This document shows positions 25,722 to 32,844 of a DNA stretch of 64,000 bases, piece after piece. The position numbers and the translations under genes were made by a program. Each line of letters starts with the position of its first letter. Position 1 is the first letter of the stretch. The notes under the pieces were generated by a model. That model saw nothing but the letters and a program-made list of their open reading frames with translations. It searched no databases and was not told where the DNA came from. The stretch covers positions 1 through 64,000 of the forward strand of contig CAVYRL010000003.1 in NCBI GenBank assembly GCA_963771025.1, in the 5' to 3' direction. The stretch comes from Miltoncostaea sp963771025. Its GTDB lineage: Bacteria > Actinomycetota > Thermoleophilia > Miltoncostaeales > Miltoncostaeaceae.

Positions 25722-27107
25722 TCAGCGCTCGCGGAGGTCCTCGACCAGCGCGCTGAGCGCGTCGCGGATCGGCTCGACCGGCGTGCGCGCGATGCCGGCC
25801 CCGATCTGCCCGCCGTCGCGGCGGTGGAGGATGCCGGTGTTGATGAGGGGGGTCGCGCCGAGATCGACGCAGGCGCGCGCGTCCACCCCCAGGGGGGTCC
25901 CCTCGCCGTCGAGGGTGGGGATGCGCAACCGCTCGCTCGCGCCGACGCAGATGTCGCCCATCCGGCGCGTCCGCTCGATCGCGTCGGCCATTCCCCCCCC
26001 GAGGAAGGCGGCCACGCCGGGGCTCGCGGCGCTGGCGGCGGCGCCCAGCCCACAGCACTCGACGAGGGCGGAGTCGCCGATGTCCGGTAGGGCGTCCTCG
26101 TCGGAGAAGCCCGGCCGGTAGAGCGGATCGCCGACCATCGGCGCAGGGGCGGTGAACCAGCGATCCGGCAGGCCGGCGATCTGGACGGCGGCATCGGCGC
26201 CGTTGCGGCTGATGAAGACGACGAGGCTCGACCCGGCCGTGCCCTGGATGCCCATCAGGGCGGCGCGCGCGGCGGCGATGGTCACGGTCAGGGCGAAATG
26301 CCCGTTGGCGCTCAGGAGCCGCGCCGTCGGCAGCACCGTCGCGGGCGCGTGCTCGGCGATCGCGGGGAGCGCGTGGCGGAGCAGGACCATCGTGGTCGCC
26401 TGGTGGCGCATGTGACAGTCATCGCCCATCGCGATGCCCTGGGCGTCGAGCGCAAAGGCGTCGATCGGGCCATCGGCCTTCAGCGCCGCCGCGAAGGCCG
26501 GTGCCACCGCGTCGGCCATCAGGCGCTGGCGCGCGATCGCGTCCGGCGATCCGACCCCGAGCCAGAAGGCATCGCCCGAGCCGTCGTTCATCGGGCTGAA
26601 GCCGACCCCGCCGCCCACCTCGTCGCGGGCCGCCCAGCAGGCCATCGACGGCGAGATGATCCCGCACATCGCCCCTGCCGCGTCGAGGGAGTGGGCAGGC
26701 GCCAGGCGCACCTTGCCCGCGGCCACCAGCGCGGCCGCCCCGTCGAGGTCCGACGCCCAGCCCTCGAAGACGATGGCGCCGCACACCGCGTAGCGCTGGG
26801 GGGCACACATCCGCTCCCAATCGATCGGGGGCCCGGCGTGGAGCACGAGGCGCCCCTCGAGGCCGGGGATCAGCTCGCCTGCCGGCCCCGCGCCCACGAT
26901 CATCGGCCGGGCCTCGGTCAGCCGTTCCAGCGCGCGGCCGTTGGCGGCGTCAACGCGGGCGTCGCCGTAGGCGGCGGTGAGCGTGGCGACCAGATCGGGA
27001 TCCCCGCCGGCGGGCGGCCGCCAGTCGACCGTCGTGACCTCGGCACCCTGGGCGCGGAGCGCGTCGGCCATCAGGTCGAGGCCGGCGGTGGCGATCCGTA
27101 GGCTCAC
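25722..27107 (-). CDS. DUF1116 protein, AllG/YlbE-like (oxamate carbamoyltransferase subunit)
   Basis: 461 residues. The sequence is DUF1116/YlbE-like throughout: ANGRALERLTEARPM near the N-terminus, then SMACWAARDEVGGGVGFSPMNDG, DDCHMRHQATTMVLL, GIQGTAGSSLVVFISRNGADAAVQIAGLP, and a C-terminal GGQIGAGIARTPVEP. In E. coli YlbE (AllG) has been reported, with FdrA (AllF) and YlbF (AllH), to form oxamate carbamoyltransferase. FdrA and AllH homologues lie at 36.5 and 41.6 kb. GTG 27107 is preferred over GTG 27110 because TAGATT lies exactly 6 nt upstream (leaderless). Confidence 0.82.
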   Translation of the reverse strand: MSLRIATAGLDLMADALRAQGAEVTTVDWRPPAGGDPDLVATLTAAYGDARVDAANGRALERLTEARPMIVGAGPAGELIPGLEGRLVLHAGPPIDWERMCAPQRYAVCGAIVFEGWASDLDGAAALVAAGKVRLAPAHSLDAAGAMCGIISPSMACWAARDEVGGGVGFSPMNDGSGDAFWLGVGSPDAIARQRLMADAVAPAFAAALKADGPIDAFALDAQGIAMGDDCHMRHQATTMVLLRHALPAIAEHAPATVLPTARLLSANGHFALTVTIAAARAALMGIQGTAGSSLVVFISRNGADAAVQIAGLPDRWFTAPAPMVGDPLYRPGFSDEDALPDIGDSALVECCGLGAAASAASPGVAAFLGGGMADAIERTRRMGDICVGASERLRIPTLDGEGTPLGVDARACVDLGATPLINTGILHRRDGGQIGAGIARTPVEPIRDALSALVEDLRER

Positions 27108-27119
27108 CACGTGAATCTA
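27099..27119. promoter_or_regulatory. Interlocked divergent leaderless promoters
   Basis: Plus strand: TAGGCT (27099-27104), 6 nt, GTG 27111. Minus strand: TAGATT (27119-27114), 6 nt, GTG 27107. The minus promoter also has TTCACG (27142-27137) 17 bp upstream, close to TTGACG. Each -10 lies within the coding sequence of the opposite gene, so the two promoters cannot be occupied together (inference). Confidence 0.6.
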
Positions 27120-28046
27120 TCGACACTCGCCCGCGCCGTGAACCGTCACCCCGGCCTGCGCGGCAAGCGGGAACTCGCCGCCGTCGCGCGCGCGATCGGC
27201 GGCGACGGCGACGACGCGGCGGTGCTCGCGGACGGCGACGGACACCTGGTGATGGCCGCCGAGGCGATCTGGCCCCCGTTCGTCGCCGCTCAGCCGCGGG
27301 CCGCGGGCGTCGCCGGCGTGGTCACGGTGCTCAACGACCTCGCGGCGACCGGCGCCCGCCCGATCGCGCTGCTCGACTGCCTGGTGGCCGGCGACGCCGC
27401 GGTGGCGGGGGAGTTGCTGGCGGGGCTGCGCGGAGGCGCGGCGCTCTACGGGGTGCCCGTCGTCGGCGGCCACACCACGGTCAACTCCGCGACGGCCCCG
27501 TCCCTGTCGACGTTCGCCGTGGGCCGGGCCCGCGATCCCCTGCGGGCGCGCAACGCCCGCCCGGGCGACGCCGTGAGCCTGGTCACCTGTCTTGAGGGCG
27601 AGATGCTCCCGGGGGCCGAGGGGGCCTTCTTCAGCCACCTGCGCGGGCCGCGGCGCTCGCGCGCCCGCGCCGACCTCGAGCTGCCGGCGGAGGCCGCCGA
27701 GGCGGGCGAGGCGTGGGCGGCCCGCGACGTCTCGATGCCCGGCGTGGCCGGCTCCCTGCTGCAACTCTGCGAGAGCGCCGGCGGGCTCGGTTGCGCGCTC
27801 GAGGTCGAGTCCCTGCCCGTCCCCGGGGGAGTGGCGCTGGAGGAGTGGATCCTCGCCTTTCCCTCCTACGCCTTCCTGCTGGTGGGCGACTCCGCCGCCC
27901 TGGCGGAACGCGCCGGCGCGAGCGGGCTCACCTGCGCGCGGATCGGGATCCTGGACGACAGCGGACGCCTGCGCCTGCGTGCCGCCGGCGACGAACAGCT
28001 CGTCTGGGACCTCGCGGCGGAGCCGCTGACCGGCCTGCGCCCCTGA
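27111..28046 (+). CDS. AIR synthase-related protein (sll0787 family)
   Basis: 311 residues of the PurM/ThiL/SelD ATP-binding fold. Signatures are GGDGDDAAVLADGDGHLVMAAEAIWP (residues ~30-55), the loop GVVTVLNDLAATGARPIALLDCL, VVGGHTTVNSAT and a second half ending in the ATP-grasp-like C-domain. This combination matches the AIR-synthase-like family next to the MSMEG_0567-type GNAT in nitrile/nitrogen-starvation loci (sll0787; NitF of Nit1C). It presumably activates an amide or carboxylate with ATP; the substrate is unknown. GTG 27111 is likely leaderless. Confidence 0.75.
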   Translation: MNLSTLARAVNRHPGLRGKRELAAVARAIGGDGDDAAVLADGDGHLVMAAEAIWPPFVAAQPRAAGVAGVVTVLNDLAATGARPIALLDCLVAGDAAVAGELLAGLRGGAALYGVPVVGGHTTVNSATAPSLSTFAVGRARDPLRARNARPGDAVSLVTCLEGEMLPGAEGAFFSHLRGPRRSRARADLELPAEAAEAGEAWAARDVSMPGVAGSLLQLCESAGGLGCALEVESLPVPGGVALEEWILAFPSYAFLLVGDSAALAERAGASGLTCARIGILDDSGRLRLRAAGDEQLVWDLAAEPLTGLRP

Positions 28047-28065
28047 CGGGCCCGCGGTGGTCCGA

Positions 28066-28572
28066 TCAGGTGCCCAGCGCCCAGGTGTAGCCCGCCGGCG
28101 CGAACTCGGGCAGGGCGCCCGCCAGCGGAATCGTCATCTCCTGGTGGGTGGCGCCGCGGTAGGAGGTCTTGGAGCCCAGCCGGCTCCATCCGAGACGCCG
28201 GAAGAAGGCGACGTTCGGCGTCTGGATGAGGGCGATCATCCGGGTTCCGCCGTGCTCGCCCGCGGTGGCGACGGCGAAGCGCACCAGCGGCGTGCCCACC
28301 CCCAGGGTTCGCGCGTCGGCCGCCACCGCCAGGCGATCCCCCTTCCAGAGGCCGGCCTCGTCGAGCGGATAGAGGCGCACGGCGCCGACCACGCGCTCGT
28401 CGATCGTCGCGATCACCTTGAGGGCGGTGGCGTCCCACTCGTCGCGGTCGTGCTCGGAGAAGATCCCCTGCTCGGTGACGAAGACCTCGCGGCGGATCGC
28501 GTGATGGGCCGCCAGCTCGGAGTCCGTGCGCGCGAGCCGGACCCGCACGAAGGTCCGGCCGCAGAGCTCCAT
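28066..28572 (-). CDS. GNAT acetyltransferase (MSMEG_0567/sll0787 family)
   Basis: 168 residues from ATG 28572. GNAT features: AAHHAIRREVFVTEQGIFSEHDRDEWD (a motif shared with AHL-synthase-like GNATs), VVGAVRLYPLDEAGLWKGDRLAV, the acetyl-CoA loop ARTLGVGTPLVRFA, and ALIQTPNVAFFRRLGWSRLG. This is the GNAT found next to the MSMEG_0568 radical SAM protein. Its start overlaps the radical SAM stop by 1 nt (TGATG). It probably acylates a product of the cluster (inference). Confidence 0.8.
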   Translation of the reverse strand: MELCGRTFVRVRLARTDSELAAHHAIRREVFVTEQGIFSEHDRDEWDATALKVIATIDERVVGAVRLYPLDEAGLWKGDRLAVAADARTLGVGTPLVRFAVATAGEHGGTRMIALIQTPNVAFFRRLGWSRLGSKTSYRGATHQEMTIPLAGALPEFAPAGYTWALGT

Positions 28573-29723
28573 CAGGCGAGGGCGGCCGGCGCCGCCTCCC
28601 CGTCGCGCCCACCGCCGAAGGCGCGCTCGAACGTGCTCAGGGCGGAGCACGCCTGGCAGCGGACGCAGCCGGCCCGCGCGTTCTGGCTCATCATCCCGGC
28701 CTCGGCCAGGAGCGGCGCCACCAGCTCGTAGACGCCGCGCACGTACTCCGCCGACGGCGGGATCTGGTCGGCGACGATGCTCCCTGGCGCGGGGCGCAGC
28801 GGCACGACGAACGGGTAGACGCCGCGGTCGATGGCCGCCCGGCAGCCCTCCATGACCGACTCCGGGCTCTCGCCCAGGCCGAGGATGAAGTACGTCGAGA
28901 CCTGGCCGGGTCCGAAGACCTCGACGGCGGCCTCCCACGCGGCCACGTAGTGGTCGCGGCCCTGGGCGTGCTTGCCCGGCGCGACCCGCGCGAGCACCTC
29001 GGGGTCCCACACCTCGAGGTGGAGGCCGAGGGCCTCGACGCCGCTGTCCTTGAGCGTGGCGAACCAGGCGAAGTCGAGCGGCGGCTCGATCTGCACCTGC
29101 ACCGGGAGCCCGCTCGACTCGCGGATCGCCTCGGCGCACCGGGCCATGTAGGGCGCTCCGCGGTCGTCGCGATTCGGCGAGCCGGTGGTGAGGGTCACGT
29201 CCTTGGCGCCGTCCAGGCGCGCCGCGGCCGCGGCCACCTCGGCCAGGAGGGCCGGGGTCTTCACCGGGATCGTCCGGCCGTTGGACAGAGAGGTCCCGAT
29301 GGCGCAGAAGTGGCACTGCTCGTCGGTGCCCCAGTAGACGCAGCGCTGGAAGACCGTGGACGCGAGGCTGTCCAGGTGCATCAGCGCGATCTTCCAGTAC
29401 GGCACGCCGTCGGCCGTCTCGAGGTCGTAGATCTTCGGGCGGGGGTGGAGGCGCACGGGGCCGATCTCGACCCCGTCGCGCAGCAGGGTGCCCACGCGGC
29501 CCGACCCCCTCATCACCAGCTCGTAGGGCGACGAGGCCACGTAGTCGCCGTGCACCGGCACGGTCAGGGGCGCGCCGTCCATCCAGATGAAGCCCGCGTC
29601 CGACGGGCCGGCGCCGCCGGCGCGGGTCGCGCCCGGCCCCTCGTCGGGGTGCGTCGTGCGCACCCCGAGGGACTGGAGCTCGACCGCCAGCGTGCGCAGG
29701 TCGGGTGGGCCGGCCGCGCTCAC
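28572..29723 (-). CDS. Radical SAM protein (MSMEG_0568 family)
   Basis: 383 residues from GTG 29723 in a GTGA overlap. The N-terminal ~90 residues include GFIWMDGAPLTVPVHGDYVASSPY, then PKIYDLETADGVPYWKIALMH. The cluster motif reads RCVYWGTDEQCHFCAIG, spacing C-x8-C-x2-C instead of the usual C-x3-C-x2-C. The TIM barrel follows with VTLTTGSPNRDD and VQVQIEPP. A C-terminal CVRCQAC suggests a second cluster. This family accompanies the sll0784-type nitrilase or Nit1C genes; the reaction is unknown. Confidence 0.82.
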   Translation of the reverse strand: MSAAGPPDLRTLAVELQSLGVRTTHPDEGPGATRAGGAGPSDAGFIWMDGAPLTVPVHGDYVASSPYELVMRGSGRVGTLLRDGVEIGPVRLHPRPKIYDLETADGVPYWKIALMHLDSLASTVFQRCVYWGTDEQCHFCAIGTSLSNGRTIPVKTPALLAEVAAAAARLDGAKDVTLTTGSPNRDDRGAPYMARCAEAIRESSGLPVQVQIEPPLDFAWFATLKDSGVEALGLHLEVWDPEVLARVAPGKHAQGRDHYVAAWEAAVEVFGPGQVSTYFILGLGESPESVMEGCRAAIDRGVYPFVVPLRPAPGSIVADQIPPSAEYVRGVYELVAPLLAEAGMMSQNARAGCVRCQACSALSTFERAFGGGRDGEAAPAALA

Positions 29724-30583
29724 CAGGCCGACTCGTGCAGCTTCGCGGCATTCTCCACGAGCACCATCCGCTTGAGCTCCTCGGACACGGGGGCTCCCTC
29801 GATCTTCCAATACTCGCTCATGAAGTCCGACCATGGCTCATCGGAGCCGAACAGGACCCGGTCGCCGCCGATCCCCTGCTTCTCGATCTCCACCAGCAGC
29901 CAGCGGGCGCCGAAGCCGATCGCCCACGAGGTGTCGGTGTAGACCTTGTAGCCGTCCTTCACCCACTCGAGGAACTTGGGCACGAGCTTGATGTGGCCGC
30001 TGACCCCGCCTCCGAAGTGCACGAGGTGGATCTTGCAGCGCTTCCCGTAGGCCTCGACCATCGGGATGAAGTTGTTGATGTCGCTGTTGCCGCCGGCCGA
30101 CGTGTGGAAGTGGAAGACGTAGTCGTGCTTCTCGCACGCGTCGAAGCAGAGATCGGCGAGCTCCTTGGTCTCGGCGTCCCACTCCTCCGGATTCGGGTTG
30201 CCGCCGAGCAGGAATGTCGTCTTGAGGCCCACGATCCCGGCCTCGCCGCAGTGCGTGAGGGCGGCGAGCGTGTTCTCGCGGTCGCGCGGCAGGAACGAGA
30301 CCCACAGCAGTCCGCGGATGCGGTCGGTGGTCGTCGCCGCCTCCATGACGATCGGGTTGAGCGAGAAGGGCTGCTCCGGCTTGGGGATCCCGTAGTTCGA
30401 CATCACGAGGCTACGCTCGATGCCGTACTGGTCCATGTACTTGATGTAGTCCTTGGTGTGCGGGAAGTCGTAGACGATCGGCTTGACCGGGTGGTCGATT
30501 CCGTAGAAGGGCCACGCCTCGATCTCGCCGATGTGGCTGTGGCCGTCGATGACGTTCCGCTTGATTCCATCCGGCAGGGACAC
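29720..30583 (-). CDS. Metal-dependent amidohydrolase within the nitrogen cluster
   Basis: 287-residue TIM-barrel hydrolase. Ligands are NVIDGHSHIGE (HxH), FHFHTSAGG, KIHLVHFGG and RVLFGSDEPWSDF. It is richer in Lys/Ile/Phe than its neighbours. The GTG start has GGGAGA 6 nt upstream. It sits between the radical SAM gene and an unknown gene in one minus-strand operon. Known loci of this type carry a nitrilase; here this hydrolase may fill that role, hydrolysing an amide or a C-N ring bond (inference). Confidence 0.8.
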   Translation of the reverse strand: MSLPDGIKRNVIDGHSHIGEIEAWPFYGIDHPVKPIVYDFPHTKDYIKYMDQYGIERSLVMSNYGIPKPEQPFSLNPIVMEAATTTDRIRGLLWVSFLPRDRENTLAALTHCGEAGIVGLKTTFLLGGNPNPEEWDAETKELADLCFDACEKHDYVFHFHTSAGGNSDINNFIPMVEAYGKRCKIHLVHFGGGVSGHIKLVPKFLEWVKDGYKVYTDTSWAIGFGARWLLVEIEKQGIGGDRVLFGSDEPWSDFMSEYWKIEGAPVSEELKRMVLVENAAKLHESAW

Positions 30584-30596
30584 GACTCTCCCGTCG

Positions 30597-31259
30597 TCAG
30601 TTGGTCAGGATGCTGCGCCGCAGCTCATCGGTCGCGGCGCGCCACTCGTCGGCGTCGGCGAACTCGCGCCGGGCGACGAGGGTCTCTCCGGACACGGCCT
30701 CGCCGGTCTCGGGATCCAGCTGCAGCGCCTCCACGGCGTGCAGCGGCATCATGGTGTCCGGATCCATCTCGGTGGACACCGCCACCGCGCGGCCGGTGCC
30801 GATGGACATCTCGACGCGGCGATAGGGCGGCCACAGCTCGCGCTCGCCCTCGCTCCAGATCACCGCCGTCGCCTCGCCGGCCGCCCTCGCGCGGCGGATG
30901 GCCATGTCCGTGCGCTCGGTCGCCGCCCGCATGGACAGCTCGCGCGACCGCACCTGGTAGGCCGCGTCGCGGACCAGGTCGAGATCGACCTCGGGCGGCA
31001 GATCGCGGCGCGACACGCCGGCCTCCTCGAGCTCGAGGTCACGGTCCGCGGTCCGGAAGGTGACGAGCAGCGCGTCGAGGTCCGGCACTCGGCCGAGGTG
31101 GTCCGCGAGCGAGCGCACCACACCGATGACCGACTCGTAGAGGTCCGGCCGAACGGTGGCGACCGGGTAGAGGCGCTCCTCTCCCAGCCGCCACCGCCGC
31201 AGGGCGTCGTCGCGCTCGCTCACCGGCGGCGCTGCGTCGTCCCGCGCGCCGTGACTCAG
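30597..31259 (-). CDS. Unknown protein in the nitrogen cluster
   Basis: 220 residues if it starts at CTG 31259 (CTGA overlap with the upstream stop), or 208 from GTG 31223. It is soluble, Arg/Asp/Glu-rich, with no signal peptide. It begins RRWRLGEERLYPVATVRPDLYESVIGVVRSLADHL, has a middle helix with RSRELSMRAATERTDMAIRRARAAGE, and ends in a beta segment WPPYRRVEMSIGTGRAVAVSTEMDPD. I do not recognise the family. Tight coupling to the MSMEG_0572-like gene and the amidohydrolase suggests it is an integral part of the pathway. Confidence 0.65.
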   Translation of the reverse strand: MSHGARDDAAPPVSERDDALRRWRLGEERLYPVATVRPDLYESVIGVVRSLADHLGRVPDLDALLVTFRTADRDLELEEAGVSRRDLPPEVDLDLVRDAAYQVRSRELSMRAATERTDMAIRRARAAGEATAVIWSEGERELWPPYRRVEMSIGTGRAVAVSTEMDPDTMMPLHAVEALQLDPETGEAVSGETLVARREFADADEWRAATDELRRSILTN

Positions 31260-31741
31260 ACCGTCCAGGTGTTGAGCTGGAAGGCCTTGTTGCGCCACGC
31301 CGTCAACGCCGAGTCGAGCACGTCGAGCGGGTTGAAGGCCTTGACGCCGGGGATGAGGTCGTCCTCGCGGAAGCCGTACAGGGCCCCCATCGCGAAGCGG
31401 CAGGCGTAGATCGTCGCGCCCTCGTCCATCAGCGTCTTGAGCTGGTTGTTGATGGCCATGTGGCCCGGGAAGGCCTCCTGGCCGACGGCCGGGTATCCAC
31501 GGGTCCCCGACGCCATCAGCACGCCCGGTCCGTAGAGGACGAGGCTCACCTTGAAGCCCTTGCGCCCCAGCCGCGTGGCGGTGAGGAGGTTGACGAGTCC
31601 TACCGAGCCCTCGTAGGGGACCGTGTGCATGAAGATCCATGCCTCTTCACCCGGCTCGGCCTTCAGGTCGGGAAAGACCTTCTCGGACACGTCGTAGAGT
31701 TCCTGGCCGGCCTCGGGCTTCATTCCCTCGATCTTCGCCAC
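31256..31741 (-). CDS. MSMEG_0572/Sll0783-family protein (DsrE-like fold)
   Basis: 161 residues from GTG 31741 with a strong GGGAGGA ribosome site. The sequence (EAWIFMHTVPYEGSVGLVNLLTATRLGRKGFKVSLVLYGPGVLMA, then GHMAINNQLKTLMDEGATIYACRFAMGALYG) fits the 'nitrogen starvation response' family of Synechocystis Sll0783 and NitB of Nit1C. The fold resembles DsrE/DsrF, with a single Cys in YACRFAMG. It is the first gene of the operon running from 31741 to 28066. Confidence 0.82.
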   Translation of the reverse strand: MAKIEGMKPEAGQELYDVSEKVFPDLKAEPGEEAWIFMHTVPYEGSVGLVNLLTATRLGRKGFKVSLVLYGPGVLMASGTRGYPAVGQEAFPGHMAINNQLKTLMDEGATIYACRFAMGALYGFREDDLIPGVKAFNPLDVLDSALTAWRNKAFQLNTWTV

Positions 31742-31815
31742 GCCTGCTCCTCCCGGAAAATGGAGAGCCGCGAGGATCGGAGCGATTGCCTGCCGACCCG
31801 CACCGCTCTGGGGAA

Positions 31816-31829
31816 GGTACGATCTAACC
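31816..31829. promoter_or_regulatory. Candidate operator between divergent operons
   Basis: GGTACGATCTAACC is an imperfect palindrome centred on GATC with GGT/ACC arms. It lies in the 167-bp intergenic stretch (31742-31908) between the MSMEG_0572-like operon and the carbamate kinase operon. It contains TACGAT on the plus strand and TAGATC/TTAGAT on the minus strand as possible -10 boxes. Confidence 0.4.
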
Positions 31830-31908
31830 CTCACGCACGCGCCCCATGCAAGTGTTGTCTGGCACAAGCGCCACTCCGTGTTCCCCGGCGACGAGAAGGG
31901 AGGCGACC

Positions 31909-32844
31909 CTGGGCGAGACGGTCATCCTGGCGATCGGCGGCAACGCGCTCGCGCCGGCCGGCCTGGGTGACTTCGCGGACCAGGAGGAACGGGCGCGATT
32001 CGTGGCCCGGACGGCCGTCGGCATCGTGGCCCGGGGCGACCGCCTGCTGATCGTGCACGGCAACGGACCGCAGGTGGGGGCGCTCGCGATGGCCCAGGAG
32101 GCGGTCAGCCGTGAGGTGCCGCCGCAGCCCCTGTTCGTCCTCGGCGCGATGACCCAGGGCCAGCTCGGCTACCTGATCTCGCAGGCCGTCGGCGACGCCC
32201 TGGTGGCCGCCGACCGCACGCCCGCCGTCGCCGCGGTCGTGACCCAGGTCGTGGTCGATGCCGAGGATCCGGCGTTCGGGAAGCCGACCAAGCCGATCGG
32301 GCCCTTCTTCTCCGAGGGCCGGGCACGGCGCCTGGCCGATGCCCGCGGGTGGTCGGTCACCGAGGACTCGGGGCGCGGGTGGCGCCGCGTGGTGCCGTCC
32401 CCCATCCCCCAGGAGGTGGTCGAGGCCGCGGAGATCCGACGGCTGCTCGACGGAGGCGAGGTCGTGATCGCCTGCGGCGGCGGAGGGGTGCCGGTGACGC
32501 GCGAGGGCGCCGAGCTCGTCGGCGTCAACGCGGTGATCGACAAGGACTTCGCCGCCTCGCTGATCGGGCGGCTGGTCGGGGCGACGTCCCTGCTGCTGGT
32601 CACCGGCGTCGATCAGGTCCTCCTCGACTTCGGTGCGCCGACGCAGCGCGCCGTGGCGGCGATGAGCGTGGACGAGGCGCGCGCGCACCTCGCCGACGGC
32701 CAATTCCCCCCCGGCAGCATGGGTCCCAAGATCGAGGCTGCGGCGCAGTTCGTGGAGCAGACGGGCGGCGCCGCGGTCATCACGTCCCTCGAACACGTGG
32801 CCGACGCGCTGGACGGCTCCACGGGGACGCGCATCACCCCGTGA
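31909..32844 (+). CDS. arcC: Carbamate kinase
   Basis: 311 residues, the usual family length. It makes ATP from carbamoyl phosphate and ADP (reversible). Motifs are VILAIGGNALAPAG at the N-terminus, LLIVHGNGPQVGALAM, GAMTQGQLGYLISQAVGDAL, GKPTKPIGPFF, VIACGGGGVPV and KDFAASLIG. The start is CTG 31909 with AAGGGAGG 5 nt upstream; no ATG or GTG exists at the right place. First gene of a plus-strand operon. It would consume the carbamoyl phosphate made by the FdrA/DUF1116/DUF2877 proteins. Confidence 0.9.
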   Translation: MGETVILAIGGNALAPAGLGDFADQEERARFVARTAVGIVARGDRLLIVHGNGPQVGALAMAQEAVSREVPPQPLFVLGAMTQGQLGYLISQAVGDALVAADRTPAVAAVVTQVVVDAEDPAFGKPTKPIGPFFSEGRARRLADARGWSVTEDSGRGWRRVVPSPIPQEVVEAAEIRRLLDGGEVVIACGGGGVPVTREGAELVGVNAVIDKDFAASLIGRLVGATSLLLVTGVDQVLLDFGAPTQRAVAAMSVDEARAHLADGQFPPGSMGPKIEAAAQFVEQTGGAAVITSLEHVADALDGSTGTRITP

